A stretch of 64,000 nt of DNA from Petrosia ficiformis (GCA_947044365.1 OX345636.1:25843466-25907465), one strand, 5' to 3'. Positions 54,491 through 64,000 are shown, counted from the stretch's first letter. Notes: a model not told the origin generated them from the letters alone. Numbers and translations are program-made.

Positions 54491-56357
54491 ATGCCCGCTC
54501 AATCTACCTCACGTGATCTAGCTATAAGCTTAATTAATAATGGGTATTGTTCAAATACTTGGAGACTCCTACTTAGGCACACATTTGAAGCACATTCTGC
54601 ACTGCCAGGATTTTGTTTTACTTGTCAAATTGATGGTTGTTCACAAACATTCAAGAATCATTCGTCTATTTTGTCGCATATATCTCGCATCCATGGTGGA
54701 CTAGCAAATCTTGAAAAATCTGCTATTCCTTCAACAGCACTAGGAACTTCAAGTACACAGGAAGTTTTGCCATCATGCTCTGAACAAGACACAAATGATT
54801 TTGAAGACAAGACTAATGAGCTGTATGAAGCTGATGATAATATTATAGGAATGGGATCAGTGAAGCAAACTGAAAGAGCTGCTGCATTGTTCCTGTTGAC
54901 AATGAAAGAAAAGTACCGAGTCACCCATGTGGGGATTGATTTCACTGTAGAACAACTTCAAACAATCATATCACTGATTGTTAATGATTTTAAAACTTCC
55001 ATTTTGACAAACTGTGATGCTAACACAAGTATAGATCCTGACTTCCTGAATAGCATTGAAATCCAAAATCCATTTAATCGCATTCAAACACAATATATGT
55101 AAACTAAATTTTTGAAAACATATTTTCACCTTGTGGTAAGTTAATTAAATTTATGAAATGAGTGCACTCATCATGATTTTATTCATATATATATAGGAAC
55201 CAGTAACTGTTGAATTACGTTCATCAATTGAATCTGTTAGAACTGGGGCAAAAAGAAAACTTTTGGAATGTAAAGACATTTCAATATGTACCTATCCTTC
55301 AAAGTTTAGCTACTTTTCTTCAAAACAGTGAGATATATGACTAGGTATAAGATTTGTTTGCAATACATGTGCATATGCTATGAATGTCACCATGTTTGAA
55401 ATTATTAATGGCGAAAACATTTACCCACACACTTTGTGAGCCATTTTTGAAATTACTCAAGACCCTCCTTATTTATTTTCTGGATATGGATTACCCCAAC
55501 TCCATATATATATTATAAACTATGTCATATACTGTTGAATATATTTATCATTATCAACTTGTAGGTTATTCAATCACACGCACGGTCTAATGGTTTCATT
55601 GCAGACTATTGTGATGGATCTCTGTTTATCTCATAATTTTTTCAAAGACCATCCTGATGGTCTACAGATAATTGCATACTTTGATGAAATCGAAGTATGC
55701 AATCCACTTGGTGCTCAAAGTGGAGTACACAAGTTAGGTATATTTGAAGATGCCATGTAACTGTATACATAATACATGTACATTTATGATAATTACAGGA
55801 ATGTTCTATTACACCATTGGAAATCTTCGACCTGAACTCCGTTCTACTCTCAAAGCAACTCAATTAATTGCTTGTGTATCATCATCCAACATTAAAAAAT
55901 ATGGATTTCGTCCAATACTATCTCCTTTCATTAATGATGTTAAATTAAATACGGTATGTGTTACAGAGTAACAAATAAGTATTGATAATTTTTATTATCA
56001 CGCATGCAGTAACCATTTTATCTAATAGTGTACTATATTTTGAAATCTAAAAGGTTTTCCTTTTTTCTAATTAAGTAACTCCATGTGTCACACCATTTAA
56101 CTACACTTCTGTGCATCACAACACATGCTTAAGTCTTAATTGATTTCCTTATAATTAATCATTGACTTAGATTGTATTTTCTTCAGAATGGAATCAATGT
56201 GGAGGTTCAAGGAAAAAATGTGACTTTCTTTGGTAGTATTGCTTATTCTGGCAGACACACTTGCAGCTCACCAACTAGGTGGATTCAAATTTGGGGTTGA
56301 ATTTGCATATAGAAAATGCCGAGATTGTTTGTCAAACCAAAATGATATTGAAACTAA
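54491..56357 (+). pseudogene. CACTA/EnSpm-like transposase with C2H2 finger, N-terminal exons
   Basis: Exon 1 (54491-55135) has a C2H2 finger (FTCQIDGCSQTFKNHSSILS, HISRIHGG) and an acidic linker. An in-frame TAA at 55100-55102 (probably from CAA) follows before TKFLKTYFHLV and GTAAGT. The next exons are 55197-55327 (EPVTVELRSSIESVRTGAKR), 55565-55737 (HTHGLMVSLQTIVMDLCLSH, IIAYFDEIEVCNPLGAQSGV), 55799-55953 (FYYTIGNLRPELRSTLKATQ, NIKKYGFRPILSPFINDVK) and about 56186-56357. The last has a frameshift near 56240, then ADTLAAHQLGGFKFGVEFAY and RKCRDC. The FDEIEVCNPLG...HKLG text and the LADTLAAHQLGG block are hallmarks of a transposase family I know from fish and cnidarian genomes; assigning it to EnSpm rests on the CACTG ends. 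Later exons are missing or unrecognised. Confidence 0.65.
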
Positions 56358-58129
56358 GGTGACTCATAAAATGATGTTATTTTTTCTAATATTACACATT
56401 AATCCTTGAATGTTCTATATTAATTTAACATAGCAAATTATTACTACCCCACCCATTAACACTGTAAATGCTTATATTGCTTATTGACAATTGGAATTAT
56501 GACATGTTGATGGTATTAGACTCCTATATACAACTTCAGGACTTTTTTTCTACTACTTATAGATTTGCCGTGACATGGTTTCAATACTAGAAAGAGAAGA
56601 TGAAATGAATGAAACAGACCTGATGAAGAAGCTACACGAAGCTGTCCAAATGGTTGTAATTGGTGTTGGGCACAAGCTGATGAACGTTTCAAAAGTTGAT
56701 GGTTTTTCGGCCGCCCTTTGGCCTAAATAACAATCATGGGGGGGAATTTTAAAGGGGGGTGTCCCCCCGTTAATGCGGGGGGATGGAAGGAGGCATAGCC
56801 CCCTTGCTGCTGATGAATTTTGCATTTTTTTGACCCTGCCCACGAGCTCTGGTGGGTACCTGAGGCATTTTCCTTGCTGTGAAACCTGAAATCGTGGGTG
56901 TAGCTGGTGCAAACATGCAGTGGGGTCATTTTGTTAGCCCCAGTTCCAGTCAAAAGAGGCAGAGCACTGCATTTGATTTGATCCTACGAAGCGCTTGGGG
57001 ACTTTCGAGTCCCAGCAAGCAAGTTGGTGGAAGTAGTACTCCATGTCATTGGAAAAGGAGCCAAGTTTGGGGTAGAGAAAGTGAACGGTGGCCACATTAT
57101 ATGCAATAGAGTCGCCAGTGCTAGAAATGGGAAGAATTTTGAAAAACAGGCTCAGTCCTCTAAGGGTTAAATACCAAGAGCTAAACTGAAAGTAATTCAT
57201 GAACTGCCGGTAAGTACATATATATATATAATTATATATATATATAGTATATATGACCTGCCATAGGACAACGTACCACTACTGCAATATGATCAAATTA
57301 ATGTTTACATTTAAACGTTTGTTATTCAGCCATTTTGTACATTTTGTATTAAGCCATTTTATCCAGATAGACCAGCTATTGCTTCGCCAAAATAGATACA
57401 AATTAAATTTAGTTGTTTCTATACAAAATAGCCCAATAGCAAGTGTTTAAAAGTAAGCCTATGATCTATAGTAGTGGTGTGTTTTCCTATTGCATGTCAT
57501 GTGCATATAATTATTAGATAATTATGTAGAACAGTAGAAGTATTAAAAATACTCATTCCTGATAAATATACTAATTAACTCATTGAAATACATCAGCATT
57601 AGCAGTTTAATTTTCTCTGTTTACATGGATGGAAGACTAGAGCAAGATCTAGCAAAGATAGAGCAGAATGAACCGTATGTTGCAGTTGTGTCCAGTGACT
57701 AAAATTGTCAATATTTTGTTGTCGTAGAAAGAACAATCACTATAGAAAGTGACTCATTTGCTGATGCCATAACTGATCTAATCTGTACATACTTTGTATT
57801 TGATATACTCTTACACTCACTTTGTTGTACATATAGATTGGACATTAAGGACCAGATATAGCTTTTTAACTTAAGTCTGTTTTTATTTCTTATCTTGTTT
57901 AGTTTCAATTTTTTATTTATTTTTAAGATGTTACGTTAAGTGTATAATATTTCCATTTTATATTTTTTAACACCTCTAATATAATTCATAAACACCCTAC
58001 TAGTGTTCCTGATAAACCTTTTAGAGTGTTGGACTGACACCTTCCACTAGCACCCCTGAAGTGTTGAATTTAAACATGCAAGGTGAGCACCTTTAAAAGT
58101 GCAGCTGCAACACCCTATTTTTAACAGTG
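56358..58129. other. Right part of CACTA-like element, no clear gene
   Basis: A short plus frame at 56562-56727 (DMVSILEREDEMNETDLMKK, LHEAVQMVVIGVGHKLMNVS) may be a further exon. 56740-56800 carries G-rich and C-rich runs, and 57215-57250 is TA-rich. The last 150 bp hold CAACACC-type subterminal repeats. No later transposase motifs are visible. Confidence 0.45.
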
Positions 58130-58401
58130 ACATTAAAACACCATTACTGGGCAGAAAGGAGGATCCACTTGTTTGATGGAAGGCCAATTCACATGTCTAT
58201 CCAACATTAACCAGTGTAGTCTCGCGTAGCCAGACCCAACCTACTACGAAGGAAGGGTCTGGGGACAAGGCATACTACAGTTTGTTCAAGTACCCCTTTA
58301 CTTTATACAAACAATGGCTTCATTTTAATGAGATTCATATATGTTAATTAAATTCATATTTGTGTTAATAAAATTCATAACTGACACTTTCAGTACGAAA
58401 A

Positions 58402-58548
58402 ATGGATGGTGCTATTGAATTTGCAATGAGAAAGGCTGGTGTTACTGAGTTGAAGGAGAAACAGAAGGAATTTATGGTTAGGTTTCTTGAAGGCCATGGT
58501 GTTTTTGGATCATTGCCAACAGGATATGGGAAGTCTTTGATATATGGC
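58402..58548 (+). pseudogene. RecQ-like helicase N-terminal fragment (in R3)
   Basis: MDGAIEFAMRKAGVTELKEK, then QKEFMVRFLEGHGVFGSLPT and GYGKSLIY: motif 0 (KEKQKEFMV) and Walker A (SLPTGYGKS) of a RecQ-like helicase, in frame from the ATG. It is cut just after Walker A by the deletion junction. Confidence 0.75.
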
Positions 58549-58559
58549 CAGACATTTTC

Positions 58560-58751
58560 AACCAACTCCTGATACAAAAACATATCCATCTGTTCTCTTG
58601 TGTCCACTGCATTATCTCCAAATAACCTAAGCCTCTTTGCTTTTGCCGTTCCTTCACCAACATAAACGTTACAAAGAGCGCACACTTCTTCCATTTCTTC
58701 ATGCATTTCAACGTGTAAAGTAGGCGTTACTATTGTGACGTCACACTTCAA
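58560..58751 (-). pseudogene. Second gene of the R family, N-terminal fragment with CxxC
   Basis: The minus frame MKCDVTIVTPTLHVEMHEEM, EEVCALCNVYVGEGTAKAKR, LRLFGDNAVDTREQMDMFLY and QELVENVW starts about 115 bp inside the right terminus. A CALC pair may bind zinc. Beyond 58550 the frame reads antisense to the helicase and is meaningless. No family is recognised. Its position facing the helicase suggests that both belong to the autonomous parent. Confidence 0.5.
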
Positions 58752-59018
58752 GCACGTACCTTAAGGAGTGTTACACCAAACATCCGGTGGTACTTGAACA
58801 AACAGTAGTATGCCTTGTCCCCAGACCCTTCCTTCGTAGTAGGTTGGGTCTGGCTACGCGAGACTATAACCAGTGCTCGTAAATACCTTTCTATTTTAGC
58901 AACATCCATCCCATCTGAGAGGCTTTTCAGTTCAGCAGGGGAGCTTATATCTGTGAAAAAAAACAGGATTAAACCAAAGAACGTGAACATGTTTCTTTTT
59001 CTAAATAAACACGAATAA

Positions 59019-61063
59019 CTTCACTCGCTTAATTCACTGACTGACTTATTGTTAATGAAAGTTATTAAGGAATAATAACAATTTTTAATTAATTTTAAGT
59101 TAGGTAATTATTATATGGGTGTGGCTCAGGTATCGTATCGATTCATTTTTTGCTGTATCGCCCATCACTATCGATTTTGCAATCTGACATTCCGTTTCTC
59201 AGTTACACGCCCTCAAAGCTTTGACAGCAATTAAAATTAAAATGCTAGAAAAGCCATTTATAAAATTTTCACGTTTTTACGTAAACTAACCGTTTACGCA
59301 AGCATGCGAGAGAGAAACAAGATTTGGAGGTTAGTAAATGCCTGTTTTTTTTACCTTTAGTAGCTAATTGTGTCATTGATTTGCAATGGTAAACTTCACC
59401 TTTAGTTTAGAGTGTCGTGTTCTACAATCTAAGGCCCAAATTGATGGAGGAAATCTCATAAATGGTGAGTATGATTATTGTAGATAGAATTTATTATTTA
59501 CATTCTTGGAATATATTTGTTGTATATATACTTGATATAAAATTGGGATGTTATTAAAATTAAAACAGCTTTATCTTGTGTGCATGTAGAGTTATGTTAA
59601 TTCAGTTGGTTTCAGTTGTCAGTTTACATTTGTTTAACTAAAGTTAACAAAATTATTAACACATGTATTTTCAACAGGTTGAAGCTCTTCATCAGAAGTT
59701 ATCAACTCACCGTGACCTTCTGCATCATCACTGAACATCAAAATCTATTTATAAAACATTACAAAATGTTATTTATTTTTTAATGATCATAAACATTGAT
59801 AATGTTACTCACTCTTCACACAGGTAGGGTAGTATGACTAGACATTCACCATCTTGACCTCCAGCAGTTAGAAGTACCCTAGTTGAGTTCATAGCTCGAG
59901 TAAATGTCTTTTCTTTGTTGAAATAAAATTTGTTGCTATGCGTTGCTATGGAATTCCCGTTAGCATCCGTGTTACATTTCGTTGTTTGTACTCCGTATTT
60001 ATAGCAATGGCTGATGTTCTCTATGATAAAACAAGTGCTCGCAGTAAAGCGAAGTACTCCAGAGGACTTTAGATCATCTCAGAGGATGTGTAAGTCACCT
60101 ATAGTTATAAAGCAAGCGAAATCTCGAATTCCACAACTGTTTGCTATGCCATCTATTAGATGAAACTCCAATCAGCGTCTAGTCTTGCCAGCTTCTTGCT
60201 GCATACAATCTGGCTGTATCTTTTGGAAGCCACACCCACCCAGGGTATAATTATTGGGCCTAAACTGAAACCCTAATTGTAGTTTGCTCTCTGAGAAAGA
60301 TCGGAGTTTGATAGTGCCTAGAAAGGTTAATTTTATGGTTTCACTGAAAAGCTACAGAATTCAGCTTTCTTCAGCCTCTTGCAACTATAAAAGTGAAATG
60401 AAGTTTCAGAAAACAGCTCTATTTGTTTTCTCAAAATGCATTGTACTTGGTGCACCCCCATGTTGGTGGGCGTGGCTTTCTTGGTTTTGTACTTATTGCG
60501 ATTGCAAAAATGGAGATTTTTCCAACACTTTCGCTTACAGACAAATATAAAGATGATCAGAAGATATGAAGGTTGCTATTACACCAGGTTAGAGTCATAT
60601 TATATAATATTCTATTTTGAAACCAATTGGAGTCGCATCCGCCCACTCCCTAGTACCACCTTAACTCTTTGAAAGCGGGGGGGGTAAACGTCATTCACCA
60701 CAATCACGCGAGTGTTGTTTGACCTTGACCTTTAAATTTTATTTTCAAGATAGAAGATTCTTGTTGAGTTCTAAGCATGTGGAAAGCTTAATTATGGACG
60801 AGATGAGCAACCTTTGTAAGGTTTAGACTATCAGTGGAGGTTTTAAAGAAAGGCGCTGACACAGAGTTCAAGTAACCATCGATCATTTTCTCATAATCTG
60901 CTCGATGTTTGTTGGTATGTTGGATACTCTAGACACCCGGAGACAGTGTGCAGTTGAGGGATCAACTGGCACAGACGGCCCCTCATTAATTATGCACGAT
61001 AACGATTAGCCACACCCACCAACGTAAATCCACGTACCCACTCACGCTATTATATATTATATT
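59019..61063. other. Gene-poor stretch
   Basis: One possible exon at 59388-59464 (MVNFTFSLECRVLQSKAQID then GGNLING before GTGAGT) is unassigned. The frames at 60284-60672 have no recognisable domain. Several C-rich ACACCCACC words occur. I saw no transposon ends. Confidence 0.35.
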
Positions 61064-61803
61064 ATGGCGCAAGCGCACTATGTTTTACCGGGATACTTGG
61101 CGGCAAATACAAAGATTTTATATGCTTGCTCCTTTACTTCGATAATGTCATTTTTGGGACTTGGACCAATCATATTCGGTGGAAATGATAAAATTATTCA
61201 TTTTTTGAGAACAAATAACCTGCTTGCAAGATCACAAAACTGTACAAGGCAAGTATGCATAAAACTACAAATAAAATTAATAATTATAATATTTTTTATT
61301 AGTACAGCTATTAATGATATCTATCACATTAATTCATTCTAATTAATAATTATAATATTACTATTAAGTATGACAATCAAATTAATTACTTAGGTATGCA
61401 ATAATTAAATATTATAATTATAATTAAAAATAATTAAAATTTTATATTTTTGAACTGAAGGTGTAATGTTGCAATGGTCCAAAGAGTGAGAAATGATGTT
61501 TCAGATGGAGTAAGTTGGCGATGTACTGTATGCAAAAGCAGGAAGTCTATTAGAGATAACAGCTTCTTTTCCAAATCAAAATTGAGTTTGCAAAAATGGT
61601 TAATCTTAATATTCTGGTGGTCAAGACAGTTCCCAGTTACAAGTGCAGCATCCACAGCTGAAGTGGATGTTGGAACAGCTGTAGATGTATACAGATGGCT
61701 GAGAGAGGTGTGCACCACAAAGCTTTTACAAACTCCAGTAATTCTAGGTGGGCAAGGAGTAGTTGTGCAGATTGACGAGTCTCTTTTCCGTCACAAACCC
61801 AAG
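61064..61803 (+). CDS. Merlin/IS1016-like transposase, first two exons
   Basis: Exon 1 (61064-61248) MAQAHYVLPGYLAANTKILY ... IIHFLRTNNLLARSQNCTR joins exon 2 (61461-61803) CNVAMVQRVRNDVSDGVSWR with CTVCKSRKSIRDNSFFSKSK. Together they give a C-x2-C ... C-x2-C zinc finger. Then LQKWLILIFWWSRQFPVTSA and VVVQIDESLFRHKPK follow, with the first catalytic D as in Merlin (ISXO2/IS1016-type) transposases. The intron appears to use a GC donor (ACAAG-GCAAGT) and an AG acceptor (ACTGAAG-GTGTAA); the phase fits perfectly. Exon 2 ends before GTAAAT. No third exon with the remaining catalytic residues was found downstream, so the gene is truncated or continues past unrecognised sequence. No frameshift is seen in what remains. 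Confidence 0.7.
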
Positions 61804-62314
61804 GTAAATAATAAAATGAATGTCAAATTTTCGTAATTAGAGTATGGGTAGGCATTATGAGACGGTATTATGGGACACACAAACAAATTTGCCTGAAGTT
61901 ATTGTTACTAGTTTATTACACATAGACAATTTACCACAAATTTTTTAAAAGCCAGAAACAAAGTAAGCTACGAAAATACGCAACCGCAACGATGACGCCA
62001 TATTGGTTGGATTTCTGAGCATGCTCAGTAGAGACATTTGGATTTTATAAATGGTGGATGACTAAGTTGTTCTGCAGGACTGTTTTCTTTGGGATTTTTG
62101 ATTGAATCAAGTGTCTCTATTTCGTCAAAAAACGGGACTGAGCCCGCTTTCTCCCGGTGAGATGAATGTAAATTCGTTTTAGCTTTTTAAATAGAACAGT
62201 TAACCTGTCAGTAGTAGATAGCGTTTATATAATGCTCTCCAATAGTGAAAAATACGTAATTATAATCATGATAATAAATATTTTTTGGTGATCATAGGGA
62301 TCTGGGTTATACTA
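61804..62314. other. No recognisable gene
   Basis: AT-rich. ATTCTGAGCATGCTCAGTAG-like text near 62010 contains a short palindrome (GAGCATGCTC). The stretch precedes a pogo-like fragment. Confidence 0.4.
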
Positions 62315-62990
62315 ATGAAAACCAGAAAATTATGGAGTGACGAAAGCATGAGAGCAGCTGTGGAGAATCAAGGTAAAGGATTAAGAGAGGCAGGAAGGCT
62401 GTATAATGTACCTGTCGAAACATTAAGGAGAAGAGTGACAGGCAAAGTGGACATTGATTGTCGACCAGGGCCTGCAACGATCTTAACCAAAGAAGAAGAA
62501 GAAAGAATTGTGCATTGTTTAATACAGATGGCTGATATGGGTTATGGGCTTACAAGGGAAGCTGTAATGCATATGGTATATATTATTGTTGAAAAATGCA
62601 AGAGGCCCCATGCTTTCAAAAATGAAAAGGCTGGTCGATGGTGGTTTCAAGGTTTCAAGTCATGACACCCTAATTTGACTGTTCGCATGCCCCAATCATT
62701 GGCCTATTGTCGTGCTTTAAGTGCCAACAAAGAAAACATCAGTGACTTTTTTGGTAAACTGGGGGCTATTTATGGCAAGTTAAATGAAATTTCCAAGCCT
62801 ATGCACATTGACACATTCAAACTGGTAAAAATTAATTATCTCATTATCATATTACATGTACATTTCTTTCATTACACAGGTAAACTTGATGGAGTAAATA
62901 CAGTTTGGACTGATGGACTTGGCCTGAATCAAATAGAAACAATATACAATACACATGTTTGTAGTCATCTATTCCCTCCTCCTCACGTCT
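62315..62990 (+). pseudogene. pogo/Tigger-like transposase, N-terminal part
   Basis: MKTRKLWSDESMRAAVENQG with KGLREAGRLYNVPVETLRRR is a psq-type helix-turn-helix. Then TILTKEEEERIVHCLIQMAD and MGYGLTREAVMHMVYIIVEK lead to the Tc5-type segment. An in-frame TGA at 62663-62665 replaces the usual R in FKSRHPNL. HPNLTVRMPQSLAYCRALSA follows. After 62825 the catalytic domain is not recognisable. The order of motifs parallels the pogo transposase at 35570-37234, but the sequence is a different family. Confidence 0.7.
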
Positions 62991-62999
62991 GAATTTTTT

Positions 63000-63560
63000 A
63001 TGAGAAGTCAAATGATATATCACCTTCATATGTACGATGTCAAATTTTTGACTGACAATTATTCAATAATAATAATAACTTTTGAAAAGGTCTAAACTCA
63101 TAGCAGTTATTGCGAAGTATTTTCCAACATGATTACCACCCTGGTCACATTCATGTCCCCATTGCCTGAAAGACGCAAAGACTCCTTGAATTTCGACATG
63201 GTCTTGTAGGAGTAGTTTTTGATACAACCCAGGTACTACTATACTGTCAGTTCCCTTTACTTCACTCTCAAGTCCAGCACATTCAACAACTATGCTTCGT
63301 ACCCATTCTTTAACGTTTTGGGCTGACAATATTTGATTTGTAATTTCTTTGTAATTTCAGTAGTTTTATTTTCTCTGCTCTTTTCAGAACAGTTTCAAGT
63401 CCTTCTTTGCATTTGTCCATAAACCAACTTTCTTCATTTTCATTGTGAACTTCTCGTTCTCTAATGCTTTCTTTGTCTCTTTCTGAGCAATATCATACTG
63501 CTTCTTTAAAAGAGCTTCTTCACGTCTCACTTCTATTTCTTAAACTACAAGTACACGTGC
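63000..63560 (-). CDS. Unrecognised fragment, minus strand
   Basis: The minus frame MSAQNVKEWVRSIVVECAGL with GTDSIVVPGLYQKLLLQDHV and EIQGVFASFRQWGHECDQGG is open for 88 codons. Upstream (63560-63360) the text is rich in K and E (HNENEESWFMDKCKEGLETV, LKRAEKIKLLKLQRNYKS) and looks like a coiled region of the same gene with frame changes. No family is named. Confidence 0.3.
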
Positions 63561-64000
63561 TGCTCTTTGTTTGTTGTGAGATTAAGATTGCTTAGCTGAC
63601 AACTGTTCCTGTTGGACCGTGATTTGCAGTAAGTGACTTTTAATTGGTGTAAATTGACTAAGTAACAAATCTAACATGATTTTTTCCCATAGCTACCTTG
63701 AAGGCTGTGTGCTCTACTTTACGAATTGCTGTAAATTGGCTAATGTTTATTGTAATTATTAATCTAGAGGATCTTAGTGTACAAACAAGTACTAAAGTAT
63801 GTGATAATTGCTGTAATTGGCTAAGTAGCAATATAACATACAATAATATTTTTTTTGTAGTTAATCTGTCCTGTGTACCTTTGAAAAATTAATAGTGAAG
63901 TAAGTGATAACTGTGGCTAAGCAATGACAATAATAACTTAAAATGCTATGGATTGCTATAGTTACAGGGTTTATTTGTTTTTCTATAGCTTTCAATGGCT
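63561..64000. other. No recognisable gene
   Basis: AT-rich with a repeated GTAATTGGCTAAGTA-like phrase (GTAAATTGACTAAGTAAC, GTAATTGGCTAAGTAGC) at about 63650 and 63815. Confidence 0.4.

Larger units (their letters stand above)
48724..58129 (+). mobile_element. CACTA/EnSpm-like transposon, 9.4 kb
   Basis: The left end, CACTGTTAAAAATAAGGTG, and the right end, inverted CACTGTTAAAAATAGGGTG, match at 18 of 19 positions. CACTG-type ends are typical of animal EnSpm elements. Many GGTGTTG and CAACACC words crowd the first 130 and last 150 bp, as in CACTA subterminal arrays. The flanks are ATA and ACA, so the expected 2-3 bp duplication is imperfect. Inside are a divergent pair: transposase (plus, from 54491) and SAM-like accessory gene (minus, from 54446). 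A complete piggyBac element (49149-52066) is nested on the left. Removing the element rejoins the hAT protein (EIQQY to SDIKTPLLGRKEDPL), which confirms the borders. Confidence 0.82.
58217..58866 (+). mobile_element. RecQ-bearing TIR element R3, 650 bp
   Basis: Terminal repeats of about 80 bp start TAGTCTCGCGTAGCCAGACC, continue CAACCTACTACGAAGGAAGG and reach GACAAGGCATACTAC. Perfect 9-bp duplications, TAACCAGTG, lie at 58208-58216 and 58867-58875. The repeat folds on itself (CCAGACCC with GGGTCTGG). Removing the element restores the hAT frame. The interior holds the start of a RecQ-like helicase from the left and the start of a second gene from the right, fused head to head by a deletion near 58550. 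Confidence 0.92.
58130..59018 (+). pseudogene. hAT transposase copy 2, C-terminal block
   Basis: SDIKTPLLGRKEDPLV, a TGA, then WKANSHVYPTLTSARKYLSI after removing R3, with IPSERLFSSAGELISVKKNR and PKNVNMFLFLNKHE, ending at 59018. This is the hAT dimerisation domain (SERLFSSAG). R3 sits in the middle, with its 9-bp duplication inside TLTSAR. CCCATCACTA near 59160 may be the hAT right end (TAGTGATGGGCGATAC, inverted). Confidence 0.75.

Noticed and set aside
58365..58560. C-terminal part of the minus ORF in R3 (DFPYPVGNDPKTPW...)
   Set aside because: It is the antisense of the RecQ Walker A region; only the part above 58560 looks like a real protein.

Overview
The window looks like nuclear DNA of an early-branching animal, most likely a sponge. 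It is AT-rich, the genes are split by short GT-AG introns of about 50-400 bp, and there are Calx-beta exons and a very rich set of cut-and-paste DNA transposons. The taxon is an inference from gene style. I saw no bacterial operons, rRNA, tRNA, CRISPR array or clear retrotransposon. Nearly every coding stretch belongs to a DNA transposon or to an accessory gene carried by one. The only plausible host gene is the Calx-beta exon set at about 9.0-10.1 kb.

Layout. 0.5-4.2 kb: a piggyBac element with TTAA ends and an 880-bp foldback inside its intron. 5.4-7.2 kb: a second decayed piggyBac split by an 871-bp hAT derivative with an 8-bp target duplication. 7.7-8.6 kb: remnant of a CACTA-type accessory gene. 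8.6-10.1 kb: microsatellites around Calx-beta exons. 11.2-12.1 kb: inverted 38-bp minisatellite arrays, followed by a 293-bp hAT MITE. 14.26-22.58 kb: an 8.3-kb MULE with a perfect 9-bp target duplication. Its transposase gene (minus strand) is split by a second MULE (plus strand) inserted in an intron. 22.6-24.65 kb: tandem ~0.8-kb units, the target of that MULE. 25.4-27.9 kb: a piggyBac interrupted at TTAA by a 995-bp MITE. 28.3-30.06 kb: a THAP/DDE element (ISL2EU-like) with a convergent SWIM-domain partner gene.

31.8-35.2 kb: an IS630-like transposase split by a TA-flanked MITE, itself split by a RecQ-helicase-bearing element, then a gene whose upstream part carries a second such element. 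35.3-41.6 kb: a pogo-like element with a PHD-finger transposase, hosting a 4.0-kb Tc1 element that carries both a nearly intact Tc1 transposase and a BEN-domain gene. 42.4-48.7 kb: broken hAT copies and an unrecognised Cys-rich gene. 48.72-58.13 kb: a 9.4-kb CACTA/EnSpm-like element (CACTG ends) with a divergent gene pair, transposase and SAM-like accessory gene, 44 bp apart. It contains a full piggyBac and sits inside a hAT gene. 58.2-58.9 kb: a third RecQ-bearing element inside the same hAT gene. 61.1-63 kb: Merlin-like and pogo-like fragments.

The most unusual signal is three different short TIR elements (32525-33041, 34621-35189, 58217-58866). Each starts with TAGTC, each is flanked by a 9-bp duplication, and each carries the first exon of a RecQ-like helicase with an LPTGYGKS Walker A motif. 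One also keeps the start of a second, CxxC-containing protein reading inward from the other end. Together they imply an autonomous two-gene transposon that encodes a RecQ-like helicase. A second theme is that several unrelated transposon families here carry an extra gene: BEN in Tc1, SAM-like in CACTA, SWIM in ISL2EU-like. All coordinates were read by eye; splice sites are inferred from consensus motifs and paralogue reading frames.
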